Positions 16,603-26,000 of a DNA stretch of 50,690 bases are shown one piece after another. The stretch is taken from NCBI GenBank assembly GCA_003175695.1, contig PSRA01000245.1:1-50690 (forward strand). Direction: 5' to 3'. The notes below the pieces were generated by a model. The model was not told the origin of the DNA, did no database searches, and saw nothing but the letters and a program-made list of their open reading frames with translations. The stretch's first letter is position 1. Every line of letters starts with the position of its first letter. The stretch is from Bacteroidota bacterium (GTDB taxonomy: Bacteria > Bacteroidota > Bacteroidia > Chitinophagales > Chitinophagaceae). Made by a program: the position numbers and the translations under genes.

Positions 16603-18522
16603 ATGGTTTTCCGTTCCTACTGCTTCATAATATTAATAACCCTTTTTTTAGGATTAAGCGCATACGGCCAGACATCCGCTCCGGGGTGCAATTCGTCATA
16701 TTACAGGGGGACATATACAAGTCAGTTACCACTGATGAGCGATGTTGATATTTGGTCCCAGGTCGTTGGACCGGACGGCAGCCTATACCTCGGTGTCATG
16801 AATTATCCAGAATATTCGGTCGCCAAACTGGATACCGCTGGAAATGTTCTATGGAACAAATCATATGATACAGTATTTCTCAAATACTCAGGCAAAACCA
16901 TCATGGATATTGACGGCAACCTGATTACTCTCCTATCGGAGAGTAATATCATCAAAACGGATACGGCGGGGAATATTTTTGCTTCCAGGAAACTGGCCTT
17001 ATCTACAATTACTGGTCGATATGGAACTTATGTGCCTGACTCATATATAGGTGATGTAGTCGTCCTTGCTAACGGCGACAAAGTGTTTTTGATCTGGACA
17101 AATGGTGCGGCGCAGCTTTTTTTAGTGGAGACCTCGCCAGACTTGGCTACCATCAGGTGGACGAAAGTTTACAGTCAATGGTCCGATATCCAAACGAAAC
17201 CAGCGATTATGGCAGATGGCAATAATTTGGTGTTTGCCACCGGCTTTGGGTTGGCCGGCTCTGGTTTACAGAATCGTACGGTGCTCATGGTCCTGGATGG
17301 AAATACTGGCGCCACGCTACAAGAACGCTGGTTTGGGCAACTTATTTATTTTCAAAATCTCTCCCGCTTCAATAACGGCTATCTATTCGCCGGAGCAGCC
17401 ACATCAAAGGATGAAATGAATTTCTTAAACTATGACAGCTTAATCTATATAAGAACTGATCTCTCCCTGAATGTATTAGCGGCCAACTATTTTCCTTCTT
17501 TATCCCTTGATTACGTGCAAGGTTACCCGTTCCTTGTTAAAGCACAGGCTGATGGATCTGCCTATGGAATTTATTCAAGCCTGGATACTATGACCCTTTT
17601 TCAGATTAGCCCCAATGATGTAATAGAATGGGCCAACAGCCTTCCCAACACCAGCTCAGGCTTCTATCAGCACGCCAGATTTCTGACCCTGGCACCGTCA
17701 GCCATATATATAACCACACAGGAATGGTCGTCGGCGACAACTGCAGCTAACATCGTGCTCTCGCCGGGGTTTATGTTATATAAAACCAGTTATTCAGGAT
17801 CTTTTCCATCCTGCACTAAACCTGGACCCGGGCATATGAGCATGACCCCTTATCCCTTGTTTCCTGTTTCCCCATACATAGAGTTAACCGATACTACTGC
17901 ATTCACCGACTCGAACTATGCCCTGCAGGTAGTTACTGCACCTGCCATCATAGGAAACACCTGCACAAGCATGCTGCCCAGCTGCGACAGTTTGAAAGTT
18001 ACGGGTAGTCCAAATGTTTGCGACAGCGGGAGATTCAGCGGCACCACGAATCTTGGATGTTCCCTTCCGGTAACTTGGACGGTCATCGGCGGCCCCGACA
18101 CAGCCATCATTCATCCGGAAAACAATAATGTGGTTTCAATCAGTTTTCCCAAGAGCGGGGCTTATATGGTTAAGGCAATTGTCAACTCCAATTGCATTAC
18201 GGAAGACAGCATGATGGTGAACGTACTCACCGACAAACAATGCCTGACCGGATTCCACATGCCCAATGCCTTCACTCCAAATGGTGATGGGAAAAATGAC
18301 ATCATCCGGCCTCTGATCTCAGGGGACGTCGCCAGATACAGATTCACCGTGTATAATCGTTGGGGCGAGTTGCTTTTTGAATCTTCAGAACTTTTAAAGG
18401 GATGGGACGGAACATTCCTGCATACCCCACAGCCAGCGGGCGGATTTGTTTGGTATTGCCAATACCAGTTGCAAGGACAGGCATTGCAAACTCAAAAGGG
18501 AACTTTCGTGCTGATCAGGTGA
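16603..18522 (+). CDS. Secreted protein with type IX (gliding-motility type) C-terminal sorting domain
   Basis: From the ATG at 16603 the protein has 639 residues; an upstream ATG at 16561 would add 14 residues before the signal peptide. The signal peptide runs from MVFRSYCFII to about AYGQ. The middle, about 40-450, has repeated beta-strand segments with D/G-rich turns and looks like a beta-propeller. A small domain with Cys residues follows. The last ~90 residues are a type B sorting domain: PNAFTPNGDGKNDIIRP, YNRWGELLFES, GWDGTF, PAGGFVWYCQYQ. The type IX system would secrete it to the cell surface. Its ligand is unknown. Confidence 0.85.
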   Translation: MVFRSYCFIILITLFLGLSAYGQTSAPGCNSSYYRGTYTSQLPLMSDVDIWSQVVGPDGSLYLGVMNYPEYSVAKLDTAGNVLWNKSYDTVFLKYSGKTIMDIDGNLITLLSESNIIKTDTAGNIFASRKLALSTITGRYGTYVPDSYIGDVVVLANGDKVFLIWTNGAAQLFLVETSPDLATIRWTKVYSQWSDIQTKPAIMADGNNLVFATGFGLAGSGLQNRTVLMVLDGNTGATLQERWFGQLIYFQNLSRFNNGYLFAGAATSKDEMNFLNYDSLIYIRTDLSLNVLAANYFPSLSLDYVQGYPFLVKAQADGSAYGIYSSLDTMTLFQISPNDVIEWANSLPNTSSGFYQHARFLTLAPSAIYITTQEWSSATTAANIVLSPGFMLYKTSYSGSFPSCTKPGPGHMSMTPYPLFPVSPYIELTDTTAFTDSNYALQVVTAPAIIGNTCTSMLPSCDSLKVTGSPNVCDSGRFSGTTNLGCSLPVTWTVIGGPDTAIIHPENNNVVSISFPKSGAYMVKAIVNSNCITEDSMMVNVLTDKQCLTGFHMPNAFTPNGDGKNDIIRPLISGDVARYRFTVYNRWGELLFESSELLKGWDGTFLHTPQPAGGFVWYCQYQLQGQALQTQKGTFVLIR

Positions 18523-18714
18523 ATAATCTCAAATCGTCTGTGGGAACCTTCGAAATCCAATAAAAAAGAATCGGACATAGGGTGTCGAGAAAGCAAACAA
18601 CGGCTTATTCAAGATAATCTTTTGAATTCTGGGTGTTCCAGAATGTTGACTGATTTAAAGCTTGTTGTCACTTAAGGTTGGGGATAGTGCTAGTTGCATA
18701 ACCCAATTTTAGAA

Positions 18715-18849
18715 CTATATAGTTTGCACCGTCACGACGAGCGGCGCGCTTCCGGCGAGCAGAAAGATGTCCGGTCCGATCATCACCCGGTAGGCATAGT
18801 CCTGAAACCACCGGTGCATCATCCACCAGACAATTTGCCAGATAAAGCT
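18715..18849 (-). pseudogene. FtsX/MacB-type ABC permease fragment
   Basis: Forty-four codons read WQIVWWMMHRWFQDYAYRVM then FLLAGSAPLVVTVQT, the penultimate segment of Bacteroidota MacB-like permeases, typically W-x2-x-FAYRI followed by a membrane helix. It stops at TAG 18715-18717 before the usual end. Both sides are missing. Confidence 0.6.
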
Positions 18850-18911
18850 GTGAAGAGTATAGTTGACTTGTATGATCAAGTTGTGACGATTACCTGAAGC
18901 AGAAAGGGAGG
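18838..18911 (+). pseudogene. Degenerate tRNA-like stretch (possibly tRNA-Thr, TGT)
   Basis: AGAGTATAG-TTGACTTGTA resembles the D-arm/anticodon region of tRNA-Thr(TGT), and the 3' end GGGAGGAGCC followed by a terminator resembles a tRNA 3' end. The T-arm and 5' acceptor strand do not fold, so it is not a working tRNA. It could be a relic of an old integration site. The call is by eye and weak. Confidence 0.3.
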
Positions 18912-18928
18912 AGCCTTACTGGACAAAC

Positions 18929-18950
18929 CCGCATTTTCGCGGTTTTTTTT
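18929..18950 (+). terminator. Rho-independent terminator after the tRNA-like stretch
   Basis: CCGC (18929-18932), loop ATTTTC, GCGG (18939-18942), then eight T residues. It follows the tRNA-like 3' end by 17 bases, as terminators follow tRNA genes. Confidence 0.6.
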
Positions 18951-19069
18951 AATTTTTCGATCCGCCGAAACCATTGACTGGCCTGCATATCAGCGAGACT
19001 ACCGAATTCAGGCGAGCGGTTCGAGGTTTCTTATTTTACAAAATTGAGCATCTTTTTGAAGGCATTCTC

Positions 19070-19222
19070 TTAAAGGGTGGATTTTAAAATTTCTTCTTTT
19101 TTGAATTGTGTAGCTGTTTTCCCAAAGACACTTTTAAATATCTTATTAAGGTGACTTTCATCTGTAAAATTCATTTCATCAAGTTGAATGTAAACCGTGT
19201 CAATGAATGACTTTCGGAGTTT
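19070..19222 (-). pseudogene. AraC-family regulator fragment (C-terminal HTH), left copy
   Basis: The frame reads YIQLDEMNFTDESHLNKIFK then SVFGKTATQFKKEE and stops at 19070. This is the second helix-turn-helix of an AraC/XylS DNA-binding domain, including its Y/F-G-x-TP-like end. The start and first HTH are missing. Part of it (19117-19180) is repeated at 29321-29384 on the other strand. Confidence 0.75.
19117..19180 (-). repeat. Inverted repeat, left copy (AraC HTH segment)
   Basis: These 64 bp match the opposite strand of 29321-29384 at 62 of 64 positions. Outside this block the two AraC fragments diverge. The repeats face each other across the 10-kb nuclease/helicase module. Confidence 0.85.
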
Positions 19223-19263
19223 AGGTCAGAAAGTTTTGAGGTCGTCTATTGGGAATCCATAAT

Positions 19264-22200
19264 TCACCTCGCAACTTCCAAGAATCTGCAGAACGCATTG
19301 GCAAGCCTCATTTGTTCTACATACTTACAATCAGGTTCAAATAGTTTTGGGCTCGCTACCAAAATGAAAGTAGACCGTGCCCTTGATACTGCCACATTAA
19401 ATCTATTCCCGCTATACAAGAATTCCATTCCTCTTGGCGCGTCAGCCGCAGAAGAAGTCGCCATTGAAAATATGATCACTGGAGCTTCCTGCCCTTGGAA
19501 TTTGTCAACTGTTCCAATTTGTACGCCATTTGGCAAGAGTGTGGAAAGTAAATTTACCTGCGCATTGTAAGGAGAGATTACTTTTATATCTCCTGTTGTT
19601 AACACTTTAGTTCTTTTGTCCTTATCAGTATAACGGACGGTTCCATGTGTAAGGCGTGCTATCAATTGTTGAATGTATTCTGCTTCTGGCGGACAGGAAC
19701 TTTGACATCCATCATGATTAATGGGTCGATAAAAAAGCCCGGCTCCTTCAAATTCTGCGTCACCTTCGAGTCGCTGATATTCTAGTCCTGGCTTGCTGTT
19801 CAGCCTGCTTTCATAAAACAATTCAGAGTCAAATTTGCAAATCGAGGGATGCATTCTCCATGTCGTATCCAGGAATATGCCCTTGTTTTCATGAATCGTT
19901 TGGTCACCACTCAAAATATGTTGAAGTGCAGACACCTCAGTGCCGTCAGGATGACTTCCCTGCTGCGGTTGTCGCAATTGTTGAGGGTCTCCGAGCAAGA
20001 CAAGATTGGTTGCAGCTTGAGACACGGCAAGCGTATCTATAAGGGCTAGTTGGCCAGCCTCATCTACAATTGAAACATCTACACTATTTTCCATTTCATG
20101 CCGCGCCCAAAGCCACGACGTGCCGCCCACTAGATTAACTAACCCAGTGCTTAATGCTCGAGCAACTCCATCGTTGTCTGTCTCTTCCCTAATTCGAGGA
20201 TCTGGATCATCTGATTTTTCCTTTACTCTTCGCATAGCGCTCACTGGTACACCCATTGCGTCTGCAGCATTGAGCACTTTTGTCATTAGTCCGATGATAA
20301 CTTTATGACTTAGGGCAGTGATCCCAACTTTTTTCCCAGCTTTGATGGCTTCGACAATCATAATCGCTCCTGTATGACTCTTGCCCGTCCCTGGAGGACC
20401 TTGAATTGGAAGAACTCCTTGATCTAGCAATTTCATCCAGGCGACAGCCTTGTGCTGAGCATCATTAGGAAGATCTAAGTCTCCATGTGACCTAGGAGGT
20501 AGATTGATCAATAGATCCCTCCCTGCTCTGTACAGGCCTGGTGAGTCTATCCCGTTCTGCAATACCCAACTGGCAATTCTTTCTATTGCTTCAGACTTAA
20601 CTTTGTCTTCAATGATAGTAATTGTGAAAACATTTGCAGGGTGAATTTCTTTGACAGAAGGTCCTTTCTTAATTCTTATCTTGTTTTCGTTTTCATTAAT
20701 TTGAACTACTTCTCCGATCTTTTTTCCATCTATTGTATTATATAAGTCGTCGCCTCTTCTGATTTCGAAATCTTGTAACGGAAATGCATACTCGTCAATC
20801 ACACTTTTTTTGTCAGGAATTCTGTTGCCAGTGAAAGTTAAATCGCCAATTCCAGATTTCTCTTCCAGCATCTCTACGGTTGAGAGCTCTCGCAACCTAA
20901 AAAATTCCCACCATTTTGATTTTTTTTCGCGCCTGTACCAATCTACCATATTGGCTAAGAGCCATTGTGCCTGCTGTTGCTTTGATCGCTCTTCAACATT
21001 TACTGGAAGACCATCCAGCAATTGTTGAATCAGAAGAGCAATTCTTTTTTGATAGTCATCTAATTCTTCGCTTGGGGAACCATCGCCGGGTTGAGGACGG
21101 GAAATTAGCTGTCCGGTTTCTTCCAGTTGAGTTCGCAAAGACTCAAGCCAATCGCGAAGTTTGAGTGTGGAAAGGCAATCCTCCTGGTTGTACTTTTCAA
21201 CTACAGCCATAGTCTCACTCTCCAACACAGTTTGTCCAGCTTCTATTTTTCGCTGTACCTCCCTCAATTTTTCCGCTGCCGCTCTAAGTTCTTGGGCCCT
21301 TTCGAATTCGTGAAATTTCTCAAGCGCTTTCAATGAATAGGTTTCTACTCCGGCTTGAATTGCCTGCTTCGTTACAGTATGTAAATCGACAAAAATTCCT
21401 GCTCGAAGCATTTGATCTACTTCATTCTCACGAGTTCCATATTTACCCATGAGTCGTTTCATGGCAGTCGGTTCATATGCGGCAAAGTGATAAATGTGCA
21501 TGTGCGGAAATCTTTGCCATAGCTCTATAGCAGTATCAATAAAGGTCTCAAATGCCTTTTTCTCTTCCGATTGATTGAGAGCCCAAATTTTGTTGTATTT
21601 GTCGATTTGATTTGCAACTATCCAACCAAATAAATATTCCATTCCGCCGCCCCGAACAAAGGGATCTCCTTCCAAGTCAAAAAAAATGTCACCTGATGAA
21701 GGCGCAGGTAGTTTGAAAAAGCCGCGACCCTCGGATAAAGTTGTTAGTTCATAAATGGATTTATTTGTGTTCCTCGCCTGCACTTGCAATTTTGCCTGAT
21801 TACGAAGTTTTTCAAAGGTTTCAACTGTTCCTCGTTGCGGTTGAAACTGCAATGGACTTGGGAGTTGAGCGAGAGCTTCCATAGTTGTAATTCGGTGACG
21901 ACCCAATTCGCTTTCATGTGCTGAGGAAAGTCCCGCTACAAAAGAAAGATGGTCATCTGCACGGAGTCGTGCGTTACATCTTTCGAACCAATTACATATG
22001 TCACAAAATGAGCATGGCGCGGGATAAGTTGTTTCAGGGCCATCGTAATTTGCAGTGGCTAATAAAAGTTGTTTTTTGATGTACCTATAGTACGCTACGA
22101 AATCATCAATTCTATAGGAAAGTAGTTCATTATTTTCGCTTGGAATAGCAACATGAATGTACTCTGGATTCACCTGCTGTATGTCAGCGACCATTTCAGA

Positions 22201-22653
22201 ATAAAGGCAGAGTTGTAAAATAGTCCCAACGCGAGTGTGTGTGGTAAGTTTGGAATCGATAACCTCATAAGACCAGTTGCCTAGCCGACTTGGAATTGTT
22301 ACTTTTCGCATGAAATCGGCTCTTCCCTGCCACTCGTCAAGTTTTAGAGAAGCCTGATAAATAATGTCAATTCCATTATTCATTGCATTGATGGTGCGTT
22401 CAAGAGATGACCTTCCTTCTTCATTTTCAGGTTCCGAAATACTAAAACCTTTATCCTTAAGAGTCTGCAAATACTCTTTCTCAAATTCAAAGCCCCTCTG
22501 CTGAATCGCTGCCAGGGATGGATCTCTTACCGGAGGAATTTCCAATACGCCCAAAGCACCAGCTTGATCCAGAGTCGTCAAATGCTTGCAAGCCATGAAA
22601 TGAGAAAGATCCATGGCGGAAAGTATCAAGGTTGAGCTGGAAGAAGATTTCAT
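19264..22653 (-). CDS. TM0106-type RecB-like nuclease fused to a Upf1/DNA2-like helicase
   Basis: The protein has 1129 residues. About 10-235 is a Cas4/RecB-like nuclease: Cys22, GRAD with Asp112, EVIDSK (130-135) and a Cys group C214/C217/C220/C226, probably an Fe-S site. About 315-500 is a DnaQ/RNase H-fold region (FFDLEGDPF, Asp326/Glu328; later HIYHFAAYEPTA and YNQEDCLST). About 735-1129 is an SF1B helicase: Walker A GPPGTGKS near 752, VDEAGQ near 862, GDPQQL, VDKFQGQEAP and NVAVSRAR. It would resect or unwind DNA ends. It is transcribed divergently from the RecQ-UvrD fusion, with 354 bp between. Confidence 0.85.
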   Translation of the reverse strand: MKSSSSSTLILSAMDLSHFMACKHLTTLDQAGALGVLEIPPVRDPSLAAIQQRGFEFEKEYLQTLKDKGFSISEPENEEGRSSLERTINAMNNGIDIIYQASLKLDEWQGRADFMRKVTIPSRLGNWSYEVIDSKLTTHTRVGTILQLCLYSEMVADIQQVNPEYIHVAIPSENNELLSYRIDDFVAYYRYIKKQLLLATANYDGPETTYPAPCSFCDICNWFERCNARLRADDHLSFVAGLSSAHESELGRHRITTMEALAQLPSPLQFQPQRGTVETFEKLRNQAKLQVQARNTNKSIYELTTLSEGRGFFKLPAPSSGDIFFDLEGDPFVRGGGMEYLFGWIVANQIDKYNKIWALNQSEEKKAFETFIDTAIELWQRFPHMHIYHFAAYEPTAMKRLMGKYGTRENEVDQMLRAGIFVDLHTVTKQAIQAGVETYSLKALEKFHEFERAQELRAAAEKLREVQRKIEAGQTVLESETMAVVEKYNQEDCLSTLKLRDWLESLRTQLEETGQLISRPQPGDGSPSEELDDYQKRIALLIQQLLDGLPVNVEERSKQQQAQWLLANMVDWYRREKKSKWWEFFRLRELSTVEMLEEKSGIGDLTFTGNRIPDKKSVIDEYAFPLQDFEIRRGDDLYNTIDGKKIGEVVQINENENKIRIKKGPSVKEIHPANVFTITIIEDKVKSEAIERIASWVLQNGIDSPGLYRAGRDLLINLPPRSHGDLDLPNDAQHKAVAWMKLLDQGVLPIQGPPGTGKSHTGAIMIVEAIKAGKKVGITALSHKVIIGLMTKVLNAADAMGVPVSAMRRVKEKSDDPDPRIREETDNDGVARALSTGLVNLVGGTSWLWARHEMENSVDVSIVDEAGQLALIDTLAVSQAATNLVLLGDPQQLRQPQQGSHPDGTEVSALQHILSGDQTIHENKGIFLDTTWRMHPSICKFDSELFYESRLNSKPGLEYQRLEGDAEFEGAGLFYRPINHDGCQSSCPPEAEYIQQLIARLTHGTVRYTDKDKRTKVLTTGDIKVISPYNAQVNLLSTLLPNGVQIGTVDKFQGQEAPVIIFSMATSSAADAPRGMEFLYSGNRFNVAVSRARSTFILVASPKLFEPDCKYVEQMRLANAFCRFLEVAR

Positions 22654-23007
22654 TTAGAAAAAATTATTTCTGCAGATTAATATAAAATCAGATTGCATTT
22701 CGAATACTCTGAAGATAAAGCTTTTGCTGGTTTCGAATAAATTTCTCATCAATAATAATTGGGCAGCAGATTGGAAAATTGATAGTATGTGGAAGAAATG
22801 TTTATTTTTTCAAGCTTCCGGAAAATCATTTTGCCATTAGTGTTCAAAATCATTTGCAATCCTAACCATCTTTTGTATTTTAGTTACAAGCGGAAAATTT
22901 GCGCCTGAGCTTAGTGATTTTTAAAATTCCTACAAGACATCAGGTGCGTTCCCTTGACAGCAATTTACATGGAACCAACATCATTACTCAAAGCCAACAA
23001 ATAAAAG
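22654..23007. other. 354-bp intergenic region between divergent nuclease/helicase genes
   Basis: The stretch is AT-rich and must hold both promoters, but no clear TTTG/TAnnTTTG pair and no strong palindrome was found. No gene is visible in it. Confidence 0.4.
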
Positions 23008-26000
23008 ATGAATTCAATTACATTCATTGATACCGAGATTGAACCAAAGACTGGAAAGATTCTCGATGTTGGTGGCATCAAGGACGATGGAAGTTCTTTT
23101 CACAAAAATTCGATATCTGATTTCGTCCAATTTCTCAGAGGATCTCAGTTCATCTGTGGGCATAATATTTTCAACCACGACCTAAAGTATGTTGAAAAAG
23201 CCCTTAATGAGGCGGGAATAAATGCCGCGAGCGTAATCGACACATTGTATCTTTCACCGTTGCTTTTCCCAACTAAGCCATACCATGCTCTATTGAAAGA
23301 TGACAAGCTTCAAACAGAAGAAGTGAATAATCCTTTGAATGATTCTATTAAGGCAAAGGATTTATTTCATGATGAAGTTGCTGCGTTCAAACAAACTGAT
23401 GTTGCGCTTAAACAAATCTTCTATTTCTTGCTGAATGACAAAAGGGAATTTCACTCTTTTTTTCGGTTCATTGGATATACCAGTGCAAACTCAATACCTG
23501 AAATATTGATCCGCCAAACATTTGAAAATGAAATTTGCGAACATTCTGACTTGTCTAAATTAATTACGGAAAGCCCAATAGAACTTGCTTACTGTTTATC
23601 ATTAATTAATACATTCATCCATAGCAAGGAAGTACATTCAATCACGCCGCGCTGGGTTCTTAAGAATTATTCCGAGGTAGAAAGAATTATGTTTCGACTT
23701 CGAAACAAACCCTGCTTGACCGGATGTGTGTATTGCAATAACGCATTGGATATCCACAAGGGCTTGAAAAGGCATTTTGATTTTGATTCTTTTAGAACTT
23801 ATGGTGGCGAACCTTTACAAGAAAAAGCCGTTAAAGCTTCAATAGACAACAAATCTATACTTGTAGTTTTTCCAACTGGTGGAGGGAAGTCCATCACTTT
23901 TCAAGTTCCGGCTTTGATGAGTGGCGAAAGCTCTAATGGTTTAACGGTTATAATTTCTCCATTGCAATCGCTGATGAAAGACCAAGTTGACAATCTTGAA
24001 AAAGTTGGAATTACAAAAGCGGTCACAATAAACGGATTACTTGATCCTATTGAAAGAGCTAAATCATACGAAAGAGTGGAAGAAGGCTCTGCATCCATTC
24101 TATACATTTCACCTGAATCGTTGCGCTCCCAAACTATTGAGAGACTAATATTAGGTAGGAAGATTGTTCGTTTTGTCATTGATGAAGCGCACTGCTTTTC
24201 GTCCTGGGGGCAGGATTTCAGAGTTGATTACTTATATATCGGTGATTTTATCAAGTCAATTCAGGAAAAGAAGAACCTGGAAGATGCAATTCCAGTTTCA
24301 TGCTTCACCGCAACGGCCAAGCAGAAAGTTATAGAGGACATTAAGGATTACTTTAAAGAGAAACTTTCTCTTGAGCTTCAGCTTTTTACTTCTAAAGCGT
24401 CAAGAACGAACCTTCAATACAAGGTTTTTGAAAAGGGAGATGAAGAAGAAAAGTACCAGTCTGTAAGGGATTTAATTGAAGAAAAGAATTGCCCGACTAT
24501 TATTTATGTTTCAAGAACACGAAAAGCAGATGCACTTGCCGAGAGATTGACCGAAGACGGGTTCATTGCAAAACCCTTCCATGGCAAGATGGATGTGAAA
24601 GAGAAAACCGCCAACCAGGACGCTTTCATAAAAGGTATGGTGCCAATAATGGTCGCTACCTCAGCATTTGGCATGGGAGTCGACAAGAAAGATATTGGTA
24701 TGGTGATTCATTACGAAATTTCCGATTCGCTTGAAAACTATATCCAAGAAGCAGGTAGAGCGGGACGTGATGAAAATATTGTTGCCGATTGCTTCGTATT
24801 ATTTAATGAGGAAGACCTCGGCAAGCATTTTATTCTTCTGAATCAAACCAAACTTTCGATTAAAGAGATTCAACAGATTTGGAAGGCCATAAAAGAGATT
24901 ACAAGATTTCGTTCAACTGTTTCAAACTCGGCATTGGAAATCGCACGAAGGGCAGGTTGGGATGACAACGTGGTTGAGATTGAATCAAGAGTAACTACAG
25001 CCATTGCGGCATTGGAAGATGCTGGTTATTTGAGGCGAGGACAAAACATGCCAAGAGTTTTTGCTAATAGCATTCTTTCTAAAAATGCACAAGAAGCAAT
25101 TGATAAAATAAATGCGTCGTCAAGGTTTGAGGGAGGCCAGAAAGAGAAGGGGATCCGAATAATAAGGAAACTTTTTTCAAGCAAAAGTAGAAAACAATTA
25201 AACAATGATAGTGTCGAATCGAGAATTGACTATATCAGCGATCACTTGGGAATTGTAAAAGAGGAGGTGATAAACATTGTGAATCTTCTTCGTGAGGAAA
25301 AGATTTTAGCTGACGCGAAAGATTTGACTGCTTTCATCAAAAAAGGAGATAACAAAAATCGTTCACTTAACATTGTCGAATCATTCTGCAAAATTGAAAA
25401 CTTTTTACTTCCAGAATTTGATGACCAGGGAAAGACATTTCACATAAAGGAACTAAATGAGGAAGCGGAGGCAAACGGCTGTGCAGATGTAAACATAAAC
25501 AAGATTAAAACCATCCTCAATTTTTGGTCTATTAAGAATTGGATCCAGAGACAGAATTTAGAACATTCTAAGAATCATGTTGTTGTTCTTTGCCTTCAAC
25601 CCAAGGAAGTTCTCAAGGAAAAATTGGAGAAACGGCATGAATTGGCAAGGTTCATTATAGAGTTTCTATACGAGAAAACCAAAGATGAAGAGGAAAAAGA
25701 AGAGGTGCTTGTTCAGTTTTCAGTTCAAGAGTTGAAAGAAGAGTTTAAAAAGCGACCAAAGCTTTTTGAGATCCAGGCGTCTTTTGAAGATATCGAAGAC
25801 ACTCTTTTTTATCTTTCGAGAATTGATGCAATAAAAATAGAAGGAGGCTTTCTTGTTCTATATAATCGCCTATCTATTGAAAGACTTGAACAAAACAACA
25901 AGGTGGGATATAAGATAGATGATTATCAAAAACTACATCAGTTTTACGAAAGCAAGATTCAGCAAATTCATATTGTTGGAGAATATGCAAAGAGAATGAT

